A stretch of 64,000 nucleotides of DNA from Synechococcus sp. CBW1108. GTDB taxonomy: Bacteria; Cyanobacteriota; Cyanobacteriia; PCC-6307; Cyanobiaceae. Positions 25,840-34,540 of the stretch are shown one piece after another. A program made the translations under genes and the position numbers. Under the pieces are notes generated by a model, which saw nothing but the letters and a program-made list of their open reading frames with translations, had not been told where the DNA came from and did no database searches. Location: positions 1 through 64,000 of the forward strand of contig NZ_CP060395.1 of NCBI RefSeq assembly GCF_015840335.1. Direction: 5' to 3'. Position 1 is the first letter of the stretch. Each line of letters begins with the position of its first letter.

Positions 25840-26580
25840 TTAGTAGAGCAAAGATTCCTGCTGTTTGACGAGTTCAAAAAATTCAGCCTTGAGGCTGGGA
25901 TCGGCCCGGAAATCACCGCGAACCACGGAATTGACCATGCTGGTTTGCGGTTCCTTGACACCGCGCCACTTCATACAAAAGTGCTGAGCCTTTACCAGAA
26001 TGGCCAGACCTTGAGGCTCACAGAGCCTTTCGATTTCATCTGCCAGAATCATCACGGCCTCCTCTTGAATGTGGGGCCGGGAAAAGACCCAGTCAGCCAC
26101 CCGTGAAAATTTGGATAGGCCGATAACCCTCTCCCCGGGCTTGATTCCGATCCAGCAGTTGCCAAGGATGGGAACCAGGTGATGGGAGCAGGCTGAGCGC
26201 ACGGAGATGGGCCCAACCGTGTAGATTTCATCAAGCTTTTTAACGTTTGGGAAACTAGCGATCTTGGGCTGTTCGTGATATCTGCCCTTGAAGACCTCAT
26301 GGAGGTACATCCTGGCGACGCGTTCAGCCGTTTCCTCGGTGTTGTGGTCCCTATCGATATCTATCACCAGGCTGCGCAGCAGCTCACGCACCTTGCCCGC
26401 AACTTCGATTTCCAATTGCTCAAGCTCCCCATCCTTGAGATGGTCAGCGATGTTGTCGTTGGCGAAGTAGGCAACGGCATCGGCTTCAAGCCGCTCCCGA
26501 ATTCGGACGCTGACGGGCAAGGGGCCAGCGGCCGGGGCACTCGAGCGGGAGGGAAGGCTGGAGGGCAAGGTGGAGGTCAT
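25840..26580 (-). CDS. folE: GTP cyclohydrolase I
   Basis: Converts GTP to 7,8-dihydroneopterin triphosphate for folate and pterin synthesis; 246 residues. Zinc and substrate motifs are intact: SACSHHLVPILGNCWIGI, VIGLSKFSRVADWVFSRPHIQE and KAQHFCMKWRGVKEP. The Ser/Pro-rich first 25 residues are variable. The ATG at 26580 is favoured over TTG at 26592, which would overlap the SDR gene. The gene is visibly less GC-rich than its neighbours; the line 26221-26280 is only 40% G+C. Confidence 0.95.
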   Translation of the reverse strand: MTSTLPSSLPSRSSAPAAGPLPVSVRIRERLEADAVAYFANDNIADHLKDGELEQLEIEVAGKVRELLRSLVIDIDRDHNTEETAERVARMYLHEVFKGRYHEQPKIASFPNVKKLDEIYTVGPISVRSACSHHLVPILGNCWIGIKPGERVIGLSKFSRVADWVFSRPHIQEEAVMILADEIERLCEPQGLAILVKAQHFCMKWRGVKEPQTSMVNSVVRGDFRADPSLKAEFFELVKQQESLLY

Positions 26581-26588
26581 GGAGGTGC

Positions 26589-27311
26589 TCAAAACGCGCC
26601 GGCAGCCGGCATGAGGGTGAGGTCTTCCACCACCTGGGTGGCGGGCTGTTGGGCCAAATACAGCAGGGCTTCAGCTGCCCGCTCGGCATCAAGCATGGCA
26701 CGGCGATCGAAGGTACTGTGAACTGTTTCGCTCTCCCAAAGGGGGGTATTCACCGAACCCAGGGTCAGGGTGCTGACCCGTATTCCGTGGGCCCGTTCTT
26801 CAGCGGCCAGACAGCGGCTGAACGCTGCTAGGGCAGCCTTGCTGATGCAGTAGGCACCCCAGTCTGGGAAAGCGTGGTGGGCCGCATGGCTGCTGACGTT
26901 GATGATGTGGCCTCCCCCCGCCTGGCGCAGACCCGGCAACAGCACCTGGCAAAGCTGGAATACGGCAGTCAGGTTTAGTTGCATCAGCCGCTGCCACTGC
27001 TCAAGCGGCATGGCAGCCAGCGGGCCGGTGTAAGCCATGCCCGCATTGTTGATTACCACGGTGGGGGCTAGACCCCGGGCGCAAAGTGCAGCTACACCGG
27101 GCGCGATGGCAGCCGGATCGGTTAGGTCAAGGGCCTGGATTTCAACCCGACGGCCCAGGGGCTCGAGCTCAGCGGCCAGGCCATCGAGCTCGGCAGAGGG
27201 CCGGGCCAGCAGGAGCAGGTCGTACCCAGCTGCGGCAAAAATACGGGCTGCCGCGGCACCGATGCCCCGGGAAGCCCCGGAAATCAGGGCCACTGCCGAT
27301 GAATCAGACAA
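26589..27311 (-). CDS. Short-chain dehydrogenase/reductase
   Basis: NAD(P)-dependent oxidoreductase of the classical SDR family, about 240 residues. Cofactor motif GASRGIG near the N-terminus, NNAGMAYTG, and the catalytic Ser/Tyr/Lys in VSSHAAHHAFPDWGAYCISK are present. Substrate unknown. The start is uncertain: a TTG at 27311 is chosen because it lies just before the first beta strand, and the frame stays open to another TTG at 27365. It is located between folE and accA in a run that also contains aar and ado, so a fatty-acyl substrate is conceivable. Confidence 0.88.
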   Translation of the reverse strand: MSDSSAVALISGASRGIGAAAARIFAAAGYDLLLLARPSAELDGLAAELEPLGRRVEIQALDLTDPAAIAPGVAALCARGLAPTVVINNAGMAYTGPLAAMPLEQWQRLMQLNLTAVFQLCQVLLPGLRQAGGGHIINVSSHAAHHAFPDWGAYCISKAALAAFSRCLAAEERAHGIRVSTLTLGSVNTPLWESETVHSTFDRRAMLDAERAAEALLYLAQQPATQVVEDLTLMPAAGAF

Positions 27312-27367
27312 GAGGCAAGGTTGCGAGGGGAGAGCGGTTGCAAAGAAAGGGCGCTCTTGGCGCAACC

Positions 27368-28357
27368 CTAAGGACCCCGGGCTGGCTCTGGGGCCTCGCT
27401 CTCGAGGAAACGGCCCATGCGCCGAAACTTCCCATAGCGCTGCTCGAGCAGCTGCTTTTCACTCAGGCCCTGGAGCTCGGCCAGCTGCTCGAGCAGGGCC
27501 GTCTTCAAGGTTTCCGCGGCCTGCAAGGGTGCCCAGTGATTGCCGCCGCAGGGCTCCGGCAACACCAGATCGACAACGCCGAGCTTGAGCAGGTCTGGAC
27601 CGGTGATTTTCAGCGCTTCTGCAGCGGCGGAGGCCTTGCCCGCATCCCGCCAGAGAATCGAGGCACAGGCTTCCGGACTCGCCACGGTGTAGACGCTGTG
27701 CTCAAACATCAGCAGCCTGTCGGCCACACCGATCCCGAGGGCGCCGCCGGAGCCACCCTCCCCGATCACGGTGGCCACAATCGGCACCCGCAGGCGGAAC
27801 ATCTCGCGCAGATTGAAGGCAATCGCCTCGCCCTGGCCCTGTTCCTCTGCCAGCACACCGGCGTAGGCGCCAGGGGTGTCGATGAAGCTAAGGATCGGCA
27901 GGCGGAAGCGGTCGGCATGTTCCATCAGCCGCATCGCCTTGCGGTAGCCACCCGGAGAGGCCATGCCGAAATTGCGGGCCACGTTTTCCTTGGTGTCACG
28001 CCCCTTCTGATGGCCCAGCAAAACGACAGCCTGGTCCCCGATCCGGCCCACGCCCCCGACCAGGGCCTTGTCGTCACTGCCGCGCCGATCCCCATGCAGC
28101 TCCAGCCACTCATCGGTGATCACCTGGATGTAGTCCAGGGTGCTGGGGCGTTGGGGGTGGCGGGCAACCTGGATCTTCTGGGCAGGAGTTAGGGCCTCGA
28201 AGATGTCCTTGCGGCGGCGGGTTGCCAAGGTTTCAAGCTGCAGCAGCTGCTGGCTCACATCCACTTCCGAGTCACGCGCCAACTGGCGGATCTGCTCGAT
28301 CTGCTCCTCCAGCTCAACCAGCGGTTTTTCGAACTCCAGCAGGGCGCGACGGGCCAT
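27368..28357 (-). CDS. accA: Acetyl-CoA carboxylase carboxyltransferase subunit alpha
   Basis: Catalyses transfer of the carboxyl group from biotin to acetyl-CoA together with AccD, the first step of fatty acid synthesis; 329 residues. Family segments include [64 protein letters not shown] and [18 protein letters not shown]. The ATG at 28357 gives the usual [10 protein letters not shown] start. It is 32 bases downstream of aar, so fatty acid supply and alkane synthesis are probably co-transcribed. Confidence 0.97.
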   Translation of the reverse strand: MARRALLEFEKPLVELEEQIEQIRQLARDSEVDVSQQLLQLETLATRRRKDIFEALTPAQKIQVARHPQRPSTLDYIQVITDEWLELHGDRRGSDDKALVGGVGRIGDQAVVLLGHQKGRDTKENVARNFGMASPGGYRKAMRLMEHADRFRLPILSFIDTPGAYAGVLAEEQGQGEAIAFNLREMFRLRVPIVATVIGEGGSGGALGIGVADRLLMFEHSVYTVASPEACASILWRDAGKASAAAEALKITGPDLLKLGVVDLVLPEPCGGNHWAPLQAAETLKTALLEQLAELQGLSEKQLLEQRYGKFRRMGRFLESEAPEPARGP

Positions 28358-28389
28358 GGCGGGGGGTGCTTTGGAATTGGGCAAAGGGG

Positions 28390-29442
28390 CTAGGCAGGGG
28401 CCATGGCCAGTGAGGCGTCCGGCTGCAAGCTGAGGCTGAGGGCCTCAAACCCATGGCGCAGGGAGGCCGCGCCGATCAGGTCCATCTTGTCAAGGCTGAT
28501 GTTGTTGCGGCCCCAGCTGAAGTTGGTATGGATGCCTTCAAACTCCAGCAGGATTGCCTCGGCGAAGCAGGCAAACATCTGCCTGCTGGGATTTGCCATC
28601 TCCGCCATTTCCATCATCTGCCAGGTGATGTCTGTGAAGAATTCCACGATTCCACCCTTGAGCACGTGGATGCCGGCGCCGTTGGCCTTGCTGTCGAGGT
28701 TTTTCGGGTAGCCGCCGTCGATCATCAGGCAAGGCGATTTGAGTTTGTCGACATCGATGCTGAGGGTCTGGGGCAGGCTGGCGACCCAAACAACCGCATC
28801 AGCCTGGGGCAAGGCTTCCTCGAGGCTGAGAATCTGGCCACCGCCAAGCTCCTGCTGCAGGTCAAGCAGGGGTTGCTGTTGGCGGGCCACCAGCAGCAGT
28901 TCCTTGATGCCGGTGCGTTGGCTCAGCCAGCGACAAACCGCACTGCCGATATCCCCGGTGGCGCCAACCACTGCAACACTGGCCTGACGCAGGTCAATAC
29001 CCAGCCGGGGAGCATTGGTTTCAACCTGACGGCAAATCACCCAGGCCGTATGGGTATTGCCAGTGGTGAAGCGCTGCCACTCCAGAGTTGTGGAGCGGAT
29101 CTGCTGCTCTTTGAGCAGGTTGAAGTTTTCAAAAATGATCGAGGTGAAGCCACCCAGGGCTGTGATGTCGAGGCCACTTTTCTGGGACAGCTCCATGGCG
29201 CTCAATACCTTGCGCCTGGCCGTTTTGAAACGGCTCAACATCTCAGGCACAAAGCAGGAGTCGATGTAGGCGCCTTCGATCTTCTTGCCACTGGGGTTGG
29301 TTACCTCCAACCTCTCCACCAATTGGGGTGGGGCGCTGCACCACATATCCAGGTTGCCCTCGGCAAAATCCTCAAAGCCGAGGCTGCGTGCTTTGGCGCG
29401 GGCCTCCTCAAAGTTTGTGGAGTGACCGATCAGGCCGAACAT
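28390..29442 (-). CDS. aar: Long-chain acyl-[ACP] reductase (aldehyde-forming)
   Basis: Reduces fatty acyl-ACP to fatty aldehyde with NADPH, the first step of cyanobacterial alkane synthesis; 350 residues. The N-terminus [18 protein letters not shown], the [23 protein letters not shown] region, and the nucleotide motif [16 protein letters not shown] are characteristic. A Cys in DSCFVPE is a candidate for the acyl-enzyme intermediate. It follows ado by 52 bases. Confidence 0.97.
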   Translation of the reverse strand: MFGLIGHSTNFEEARAKARSLGFEDFAEGNLDMWCSAPPQLVERLEVTNPSGKKIEGAYIDSCFVPEMLSRFKTARRKVLSAMELSQKSGLDITALGGFTSIIFENFNLLKEQQIRSTTLEWQRFTTGNTHTAWVICRQVETNAPRLGIDLRQASVAVVGATGDIGSAVCRWLSQRTGIKELLLVARQQQPLLDLQQELGGGQILSLEEALPQADAVVWVASLPQTLSIDVDKLKSPCLMIDGGYPKNLDSKANGAGIHVLKGGIVEFFTDITWQMMEMAEMANPSRQMFACFAEAILLEFEGIHTNFSWGRNNISLDKMDLIGAASLRHGFEALSLSLQPDASLAMAPA

Positions 29443-29494
29443 TGCCGAATCCCTAGGGATGTCGCCGACGCTACATCCCTCCAGGGGACCGGGC

Positions 29495-30229
29495 TCAACC
29501 CACCAGGGCGGCCGCGGCCATCCGGGCGATCTCCCTGCTGCTGAGGCCGACGTCCAGCAGGGCCTCCTGGTAGGAGCTGAGGAAATCGGCCATCAGGTCT
29601 TCCTGATCCATCTGCAGCACGGAAGCGTCGTTGGCAACCTGCTCCAGCATTTTGCGCACCAGGGGCAGGTTGGCCCGGTTGGCCTGCTCCAGCTCCTCGC
29701 GGCAGGTCTCCAAGTTGGCCTTGAGCCACTGCTGGCCGTAATTGAGGTGGGTGTATTCGTCTTTGACCACTCCCTCAGTGATCTTGCGGGCGAAGGGATC
29801 AGCAACCGGAATATAAATGTGGTAAGCGGAAATCGCGAATGCCTCGATCAAAATGGCCTGGATCAGCAGGCAGGTGACCACCTTGCCTTCGGCCAGCGCC
29901 GTCTGAAAGTTGCCATGCAGGGGCGCGAAGAACTCCTTGGCAAAGGGCATGTCTGCAGTCACGCCAAGGTTGTTGGCACAGGCAGTGAAACCCTTCATGT
30001 GCTTGATCTCCATGCGGGCGAGGCGGCCCAGCTCTTCTGCCTGATCGGGGATCAGGGTGCCGATAGATATGTAGTTGTCATGGGCTTCTTGCTCACCTTC
30101 GATCACGATCGCATTGATGCGGCTGTAAGCATCCTTGTAAAGCTCGCTGCTGAAGTCGGGGAGCTGGTCGGTGGCAGAGGCTGCGGACACTGCAGGAGCG
30201 GCGGTGGATACAGCAGCGATGGATGCCAT
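29495..30229 (-). CDS. ado: Aldehyde-deformylating oxygenase
   Basis: Non-haem di-iron enzyme converting fatty aldehydes to alkanes (mainly C15/C17) plus formate; 244 residues. Ferritin-like ligands are found in [22 protein letters not shown] and [15 protein letters not shown]. The Ala/Ser-rich first 25 residues are variable. It heads the ado-aar-accA-SDR-folE run on the minus strand. Identification is secure. Confidence 0.97.
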   Translation of the reverse strand: MASIAAVSTAAPAVSAASATDQLPDFSSELYKDAYSRINAIVIEGEQEAHDNYISIGTLIPDQAEELGRLARMEIKHMKGFTACANNLGVTADMPFAKEFFAPLHGNFQTALAEGKVVTCLLIQAILIEAFAISAYHIYIPVADPFARKITEGVVKDEYTHLNYGQQWLKANLETCREELEQANRANLPLVRKMLEQVANDASVLQMDQEDLMADFLSSYQEALLDVGLSSREIARMAAAALVG

Positions 30230-30272
30230 GGCTTCGGTTCTGTTGGAACTGTTGAGCGAACTGTAACCACCC

Positions 30273-31058
30273 TCAGTGGGGAGCTGGCCAGGCGCTGTTT
30301 AGCAGGGCATCAAGCCGCTGCCGCCAACCCGCCACCAGCAGGTCAAACAACCTTTCGCCGAGGGCGGCAGAGGCACCCCGGGCGTCGCCGATAACGCCGC
30401 TGGAGCTGAGGTTGTGGCTGAACCAGGCCAGGGGAGCCCCAGCCTCCAGGCTCCAGCCCGTGGGGATGGTCAGCCCCGTGCCATCGCAGGGACGCTCCTG
30501 GCCCACCAGCTGGGGGGCTAGGTGCAGCATCAGACTCGTTTCCGCCAGGCCGGCATGGAGGCCCTCCGATCGCTCTGGCTCGGGGATCAGCTCGGCAATG
30601 CCCTCCGGGCCATTCCAGAGGAAACAGGGGAATACGGCCAGCTCTGGGGAGAGCAGGCCCAGCTGGCGCGCAGCCGTCTGCAGCAGGGCAATCTGGCCGC
30701 CATGGGCATTGAACAGCACCAGGCGCTGGAATCCCGCCGCGGCCAGTTGCTGACCCACGGCCACGGTCAGCTCGATCAGCAGGGCCGGGGAAAGGCTGAG
30801 GGTGCCGGGGAAGCCGCGGTGCTCCGGAGAACACCCAATGCTCTGCAGGGGCAGCCTCAGAATCGGCAGGGCTGGATCGAGGCTTGCCAGCGCCGCATCC
30901 AGCACCCGCTCGGCAAACAGCCCATCGGTGCAGAGGGGAAGGTGGGGCCCATGCTGCTCAACCGCCCCCCACGGCCAAACCACCGTGCTCCCGGGCTGGG
31001 CCGCCAGCTGCTCCACCTGGGGCCAGGCCAGACACTGCAGATGGCGCTGATGGTCCAT
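30273..31058 (-). CDS. Creatininase-family protein
   Basis: Metal-dependent amidohydrolase of the creatininase fold, 261 residues. Metal-binding segments are [46 protein letters not shown] and [13 protein letters not shown]. The family includes creatininase, F420 biosynthesis CofE-associated enzymes and guanitoxin or mycofactocin enzymes, so the substrate is open. The frame is open far upstream, but the ATG at 31058 starts the fold ([10 protein letters not shown]). It is divergent from the S1-domain gene. Confidence 0.87.
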   Translation of the reverse strand: MDHQRHLQCLAWPQVEQLAAQPGSTVVWPWGAVEQHGPHLPLCTDGLFAERVLDAALASLDPALPILRLPLQSIGCSPEHRGFPGTLSLSPALLIELTVAVGQQLAAAGFQRLVLFNAHGGQIALLQTAARQLGLLSPELAVFPCFLWNGPEGIAELIPEPERSEGLHAGLAETSLMLHLAPQLVGQERPCDGTGLTIPTGWSLEAGAPLAWFSHNLSSSGVIGDARGASAALGERLFDLLVAGWRQRLDALLNSAWPAPH

Positions 31059-31107
31059 GGCTTCAGAACTGGTCCCTACAGTGTGGAGCTGTGAGCTCAC
31101 CGTGGAG

Positions 31108-32361
31108 ATGGCCGATACCGGCAGCCGACAGCCCCCATCTTCATCCGCCGGCCCGGGATCGTCCTCCTCCAGGCCCCGGCCCCCCGTTGCCCCCAGGCCC
31201 CTGCCGGTGGCGCCGCTGCGCAAGCCCCCCCAGGTGGTGATGATCCGCAAGGATGAGCCAGCGCCGCCAGCGCCGCCAGCGCCGGAGCCCAAGATCCTCC
31301 AAGCCCCGCAGCCGGCGGCCCCCAGCTTCCCCCCTTCAGACGATGGGGAGTTGTTTGAAATGGGCTCGATGGAGGGCCTCAGCATGGCCGACCTGCTGGG
31401 TCCTGACCCCAGCCAACGGGGCCAGGCCAAGCGATCTGCCCCAACGACGAAACAGGCGGCCCGCAGTGTGGACGACTTCGATTTCGACGAAGAAGCCTTC
31501 CTGGCTGCCCTGGATGACCACGAGCCCCACGGCACCACCGGCGAAGTGGTGCGGGGCACGGTGATCGGCATGGAGAGCGATGGGGTCTATGTGGATATCG
31601 GCGGCAAGGCCCCGGGCTTCATGCCCAAAAGTGAATGCGGGCTGGGGGTGATCACCAACCTGAAGGAGCGTTTCCCGAAGGGCCTGGAGCTCGAAGTGCT
31701 CGTCACTCGCGAGCAAAACGCCGACGGCATGGTGACGATCAGCGCCCGCGCCCTGGCCCTGCGCCACAGCTGGGAGAAGGTGCGCCAGCTGGAGAAGGAG
31801 GGCAAGGTTGTCCAGGTGAAGGTGAACGGCTTCAACCGTGGCGGCGTCACCTGCGAATTAGAGGGCCTGCGCGGCTTCATCCCCCGTTCCCAACTGCAGG
31901 AGGGCGAGAACCACGAGGCCCTGGTGGGCAAAACCCTTGGCGCCGCCTTCCTGGAAGTCAACCCGGAAACCCGCAAGCTGGTGCTGTCGGAGAAGAGGGC
32001 GGCCACCGCTGCCCTCTTCCAAAATTTGGAGGTGGGCCAGCTGGTGGAAGGCCAGGTGGTATCGATCAAGCCCTACGGGCTGTTCGTGGATCTGGGAGGG
32101 GTGAGCGGGCTGCTGCACCAGTCGGCGATCACCGGAGGCCAGCTGAGGGATGTGCGGGAGGTATTTGGACAGGGCGAGCGGCTCCAGGCTCTGATCACCG
32201 AGCTGGATCCGGGCCGGGGGCGCATCGCCCTCAACACCGCGCTGCTGGAGGGCCAACCGGGCGAATTGCTGATTGCGCGCGACACGGTGATGGCCGAGGC
32301 CGCAGACCGGGCCAACCGGGCCCGGGCAAGCCTGCGTCAAAGGGAGCAGGACGCCGGATGA
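31108..32361 (+). CDS. S1 RNA-binding domain protein (ribosomal protein S1 family)
   Basis: RNA-binding protein with three S1 domains at about 143-213 (GEVVRGTVIGMESDGVYVDIGG), 231-295 (GKVVQVKVNGFNRGGVTCELEG) and 309-378 (GQLVEGQVVSIKPYGLFVDLGG). They follow a long disordered N-terminus rich in Pro and Ser (1-65) and an acidic segment (DDFDFDEEAFLAALDD). The protein has 417 residues from ATG 31108; ATG 31057 would add 17 residues but overlaps the divergent gene. It resembles the second cyanobacterial S1 protein. The next gene, a Tab2 homologue, starts inside its stop codon region. Confidence 0.88.
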   Translation: MADTGSRQPPSSSAGPGSSSSRPRPPVAPRPLPVAPLRKPPQVVMIRKDEPAPPAPPAPEPKILQAPQPAAPSFPPSDDGELFEMGSMEGLSMADLLGPDPSQRGQAKRSAPTTKQAARSVDDFDFDEEAFLAALDDHEPHGTTGEVVRGTVIGMESDGVYVDIGGKAPGFMPKSECGLGVITNLKERFPKGLELEVLVTREQNADGMVTISARALALRHSWEKVRQLEKEGKVVQVKVNGFNRGGVTCELEGLRGFIPRSQLQEGENHEALVGKTLGAAFLEVNPETRKLVLSEKRAATAALFQNLEVGQLVEGQVVSIKPYGLFVDLGGVSGLLHQSAITGGQLRDVREVFGQGERLQALITELDPGRGRIALNTALLEGQPGELLIARDTVMAEAADRANRARASLRQREQDAG

Positions 32362-33239
32362 CGCAGGCCCCTGACTGGGAACTCGACTATTACTCACGTC
32401 CGATTCTGGAAGCCGATGGCAAGAAACGCTGGGAACTACTGATCTGCTCCACCCCAGAGGTTGGGGCAGGCGATGACGGAACCTCGCACCAGTTTCGTTG
32501 GGTGCAGACCTGCCCCGCAACCAGCGTCAACTCAATCTGGCTGAAGGAAGCGCTGGAGCAGGCCCTCTGCGCCGCCGAGGACCAGGGCTTCGCCCCGCCG
32601 CGGCGCCTGCGTTGCTGGCGTGCCTCGATGCGCACCATGGTGCAGCGGGCTGCCGAGGGTCTGGGGATGGAGCTGGTGAGCAGCCGCCGCACCTACGCCT
32701 TGGTCAGCTGGCTGCAGGAGCGGGAGCGCAGCGTGTATCCCCAGGAGCCTGGCTACATGGCGGGCCCCCTGGCCCCCCCGCCCCAGCCGCTCCGCCCGAT
32801 CGCCGTGCCCCTGCCCGAGGCCGCCCGCGGCGAGAGCTGGGCCTGGGCCAGCTTGCCCCTGGAGGCGCTGGCCGGGGCCGGGGAATGGGATCTGGGGTTC
32901 GCTGGCCTGGTGCCCCTGCCGAGCGGCCTGGAGGCCGAGGTGCCCGTGCCCGGCATTCGCCTCTTCAGCCCCAGCAGAGCCCTCGCCCTGGCGGGCTGGC
33001 TGGCGGGCCTGGAGCCGGTGCGGCTGGAGATCAGCGGGCTGCAACTGGTGCTGGAAGCCGGCATGGAAGACCGCTGGCTCCTGACCAACCTGGACCAGGC
33101 TGAGGCAGGGGCTGCCGCCAGAGCCTTTGCCGCAGCGCGCACCCAGGCTGGGGGCCTGCAATTCATGGCCGTGCAGGCCAACGAAGCTGATCAGCGCTTC
33201 GAGGGCTTCTGGCTGCTGCGCGACCTACCCGACGCCTGA
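32358..33239 (+). CDS. Tab2/Atab2-family RNA-binding protein (DUF1092)
   Basis: Homologue of the chloroplast factor Tab2, which binds the psaB 5' leader and promotes photosystem I translation; 293 residues. Typical are the N-terminus WELDYYSRPILEADGKKRWELL, WLKEALEQAL, RRLRCWRASMRTMVQRA and SSRRTYALVSWLQERE, and the ending WLLRDLP. Its ATG at 32358 overlaps the stop of the S1 gene (ATGA), so the two RNA-binding proteins are translationally coupled. The exact RNA target here is not shown by the sequence. Confidence 0.9.
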   Translation: MTQAPDWELDYYSRPILEADGKKRWELLICSTPEVGAGDDGTSHQFRWVQTCPATSVNSIWLKEALEQALCAAEDQGFAPPRRLRCWRASMRTMVQRAAEGLGMELVSSRRTYALVSWLQERERSVYPQEPGYMAGPLAPPPQPLRPIAVPLPEAARGESWAWASLPLEALAGAGEWDLGFAGLVPLPSGLEAEVPVPGIRLFSPSRALALAGWLAGLEPVRLEISGLQLVLEAGMEDRWLLTNLDQAEAGAAARAFAAARTQAGGLQFMAVQANEADQRFEGFWLLRDLPDA

Positions 33240-33250
33240 GCTGCCAGCCC

Positions 33251-34069
33251 ATGGCCGAAGCGGTTGATCCACCCTTTGACAAGCCCGACCGGGACTTCAA
33301 CAGCCTGGAGGGCTGGACCTGGGTGGGTACCTATGGCGGCTATTACCTCCAGTGCGACCTCCTTCAGGGCTTCGAGCACGGGTTTTTCACCCGCCAGTGG
33401 CAGGGGCGAGGGCCCGAAGTCCTGGCGGGCTACGTGAGTGCCGGGGTGAGCGTGCACCGACCCCAGCAGGTCCACGGCAATCGGGTCCTCGCGGCGAGCC
33501 AGGCGGCCTGCCAGCCCTGGCCAAAAGCCGATGGACTGGTGAGCGATGGCGGAGGCCAGAGCCTGTGGGTATGCGGGGCCGATTGCACCCCGGTGCTGAT
33601 CGCAGATCCCGGCTCCGGCCGGGTGGCGGCCTGCCATGCCGGCTGGCGGGGTGTGGCCAGCAACATCCTGAGCTCGGCCATTGGCCAACTCGTGGCCAGC
33701 GGCAGCCAGGCAGACCAGCTTGTCGTAGCCCTGGGCCCGGCGATCAGTGGGGTCTGTTATCAGGTGGAGCGCGGCGTGAGCGAACAGGTGGCCTGGGGCC
33801 TGAAGGCCAACGTTGCTGGCTCTAAGCAACTGCCGGCCGCCCTCGAGGCCTTACGCCGATGTGGGGCCCTGCTGGATGACCCGGATCCCGAGCGGGACCG
33901 GCTGGACATCAGGGCTGCAGCGCAGTGCCAGCTTGAATATCTCGGCATTGCTCCGGATCGAATTGGGGTCTGCCCTCTGTGTACAGCTAGTGAATCACTG
34001 CTTTTTCACTCTTGGCGACGCGACCAGATCAAAGCGGTTCAGTGGAGCGGCATTGTTTCCCAGACTTGA
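33251..34069 (+). CDS. pgeF: Laccase-domain protein (YfiH/PgeF/LACC1 family)
   Basis: A 272-residue member of the YfiH family, with purine-nucleoside phosphorylase/adenosine deaminase or polyphenol oxidase activities in characterised members. Zinc/copper-binding residues sit in PQQVHGNRVL, VCGADCTPVLIADP and AACHAGWRGVASNIL, and the C-terminal IGVCPLCTA motif is present. The stop region (TCC CAG ACT TGA) is duplicated in tandem immediately downstream. It lies 11 bases after the Tab2 gene and is probably part of the same transcript. Confidence 0.9.
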   Translation: MAEAVDPPFDKPDRDFNSLEGWTWVGTYGGYYLQCDLLQGFEHGFFTRQWQGRGPEVLAGYVSAGVSVHRPQQVHGNRVLAASQAACQPWPKADGLVSDGGGQSLWVCGADCTPVLIADPGSGRVAACHAGWRGVASNILSSAIGQLVASGSQADQLVVALGPAISGVCYQVERGVSEQVAWGLKANVAGSKQLPAALEALRRCGALLDDPDPERDRLDIRAAAQCQLEYLGIAPDRIGVCPLCTASESLLFHSWRRDQIKAVQWSGIVSQT

Positions 34070-34083
34070 CTCCCAGACTTGAG
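34058..34083. repeat. Tandem 13-base duplication containing the pgeF stop codon
   Basis: TCCCAGACTTGAC at 34058-34070 is followed directly by TCCCAGACTTGAG at 34071-34083. The first copy encodes the last three residues plus TGA of the laccase-domain gene; the second repeats them after the stop. Confidence 0.9.
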
Positions 34084-34123
34084 TGCCAGAACTGCTTTTA
34101 GAGCGGACCCACCCAGCAGATGC

Positions 34124-34152
34124 TTGCACCATTGGCGAATGCTGGGCAATAA
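34124..34152 (+). promoter_or_regulatory. Likely promoter of the cyAbrB gene
   Basis: A -35-like TTGCAC (34124-34129) is separated by 17 bases from CAATAA (34147-34152), or by 18 from AATAAT. The ATG of cyAbrB lies 25 bases further on. The region is AT-richer than its surroundings. Confidence 0.55.
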
Positions 34153-34177
34153 TGCAGAAGTTACATAAACGTTATCC

Positions 34178-34540
34178 ATGCTCACCGGCGCAGACCTCCT
34201 CGCGAAGGTCAAAGAACTTGGAGACGTCAGCAAGTCTGATCTCGTGCGGGCTTGCGGCTACATCTCCCACAAGAGGGATGGATCTGAGCGGCTGAACTTC
34301 ACAGCTTTTTATGAAGCACTCCTCAATGCTAAAGGCGTTGATTTCGGCGGCACCTCCAAAACCGGCAAAGGTGGCCGCAAGCTCAGCTTCAACACCAAGA
34401 TTCAGTTCAATGGCAACCTGATGGTGGGCAAGGCCTATACAGCCATGCTCGACCTCAAACCCGGGGATGAATTTGAAATCAAATTGGGTCGCAAGCAGAT
34501 TCGCCTTGTGCCCCTGGGCGCTGAAGATGAGGATGAGTGA
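34178..34540 (+). CDS. cyAbrB-family transcriptional regulator
   Basis: Small DNA-binding regulator (120 residues) of the cyanobacterial AbrB family, which controls carbon and nitrogen metabolism genes in other cyanobacteria. The N-terminal part (LTGADLLAKVKELGDVSKSDLVRACGYIS) is followed by the AbrB swapped-hairpin segment near the C-terminus (MLDLKPGDEFEIKLGRKQIRLVPL). The last 62 bases overlap the 3' end of the convergent FAD oxidoreductase gene. A good promoter precedes it. Targets unknown; cyAbrB proteins have been linked to CCM gene control, which is relevant to this neighbourhood. Confidence 0.93.
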   Translation: MLTGADLLAKVKELGDVSKSDLVRACGYISHKRDGSERLNFTAFYEALLNAKGVDFGGTSKTGKGGRKLSFNTKIQFNGNLMVGKAYTAMLDLKPGDEFEIKLGRKQIRLVPLGAEDEDE

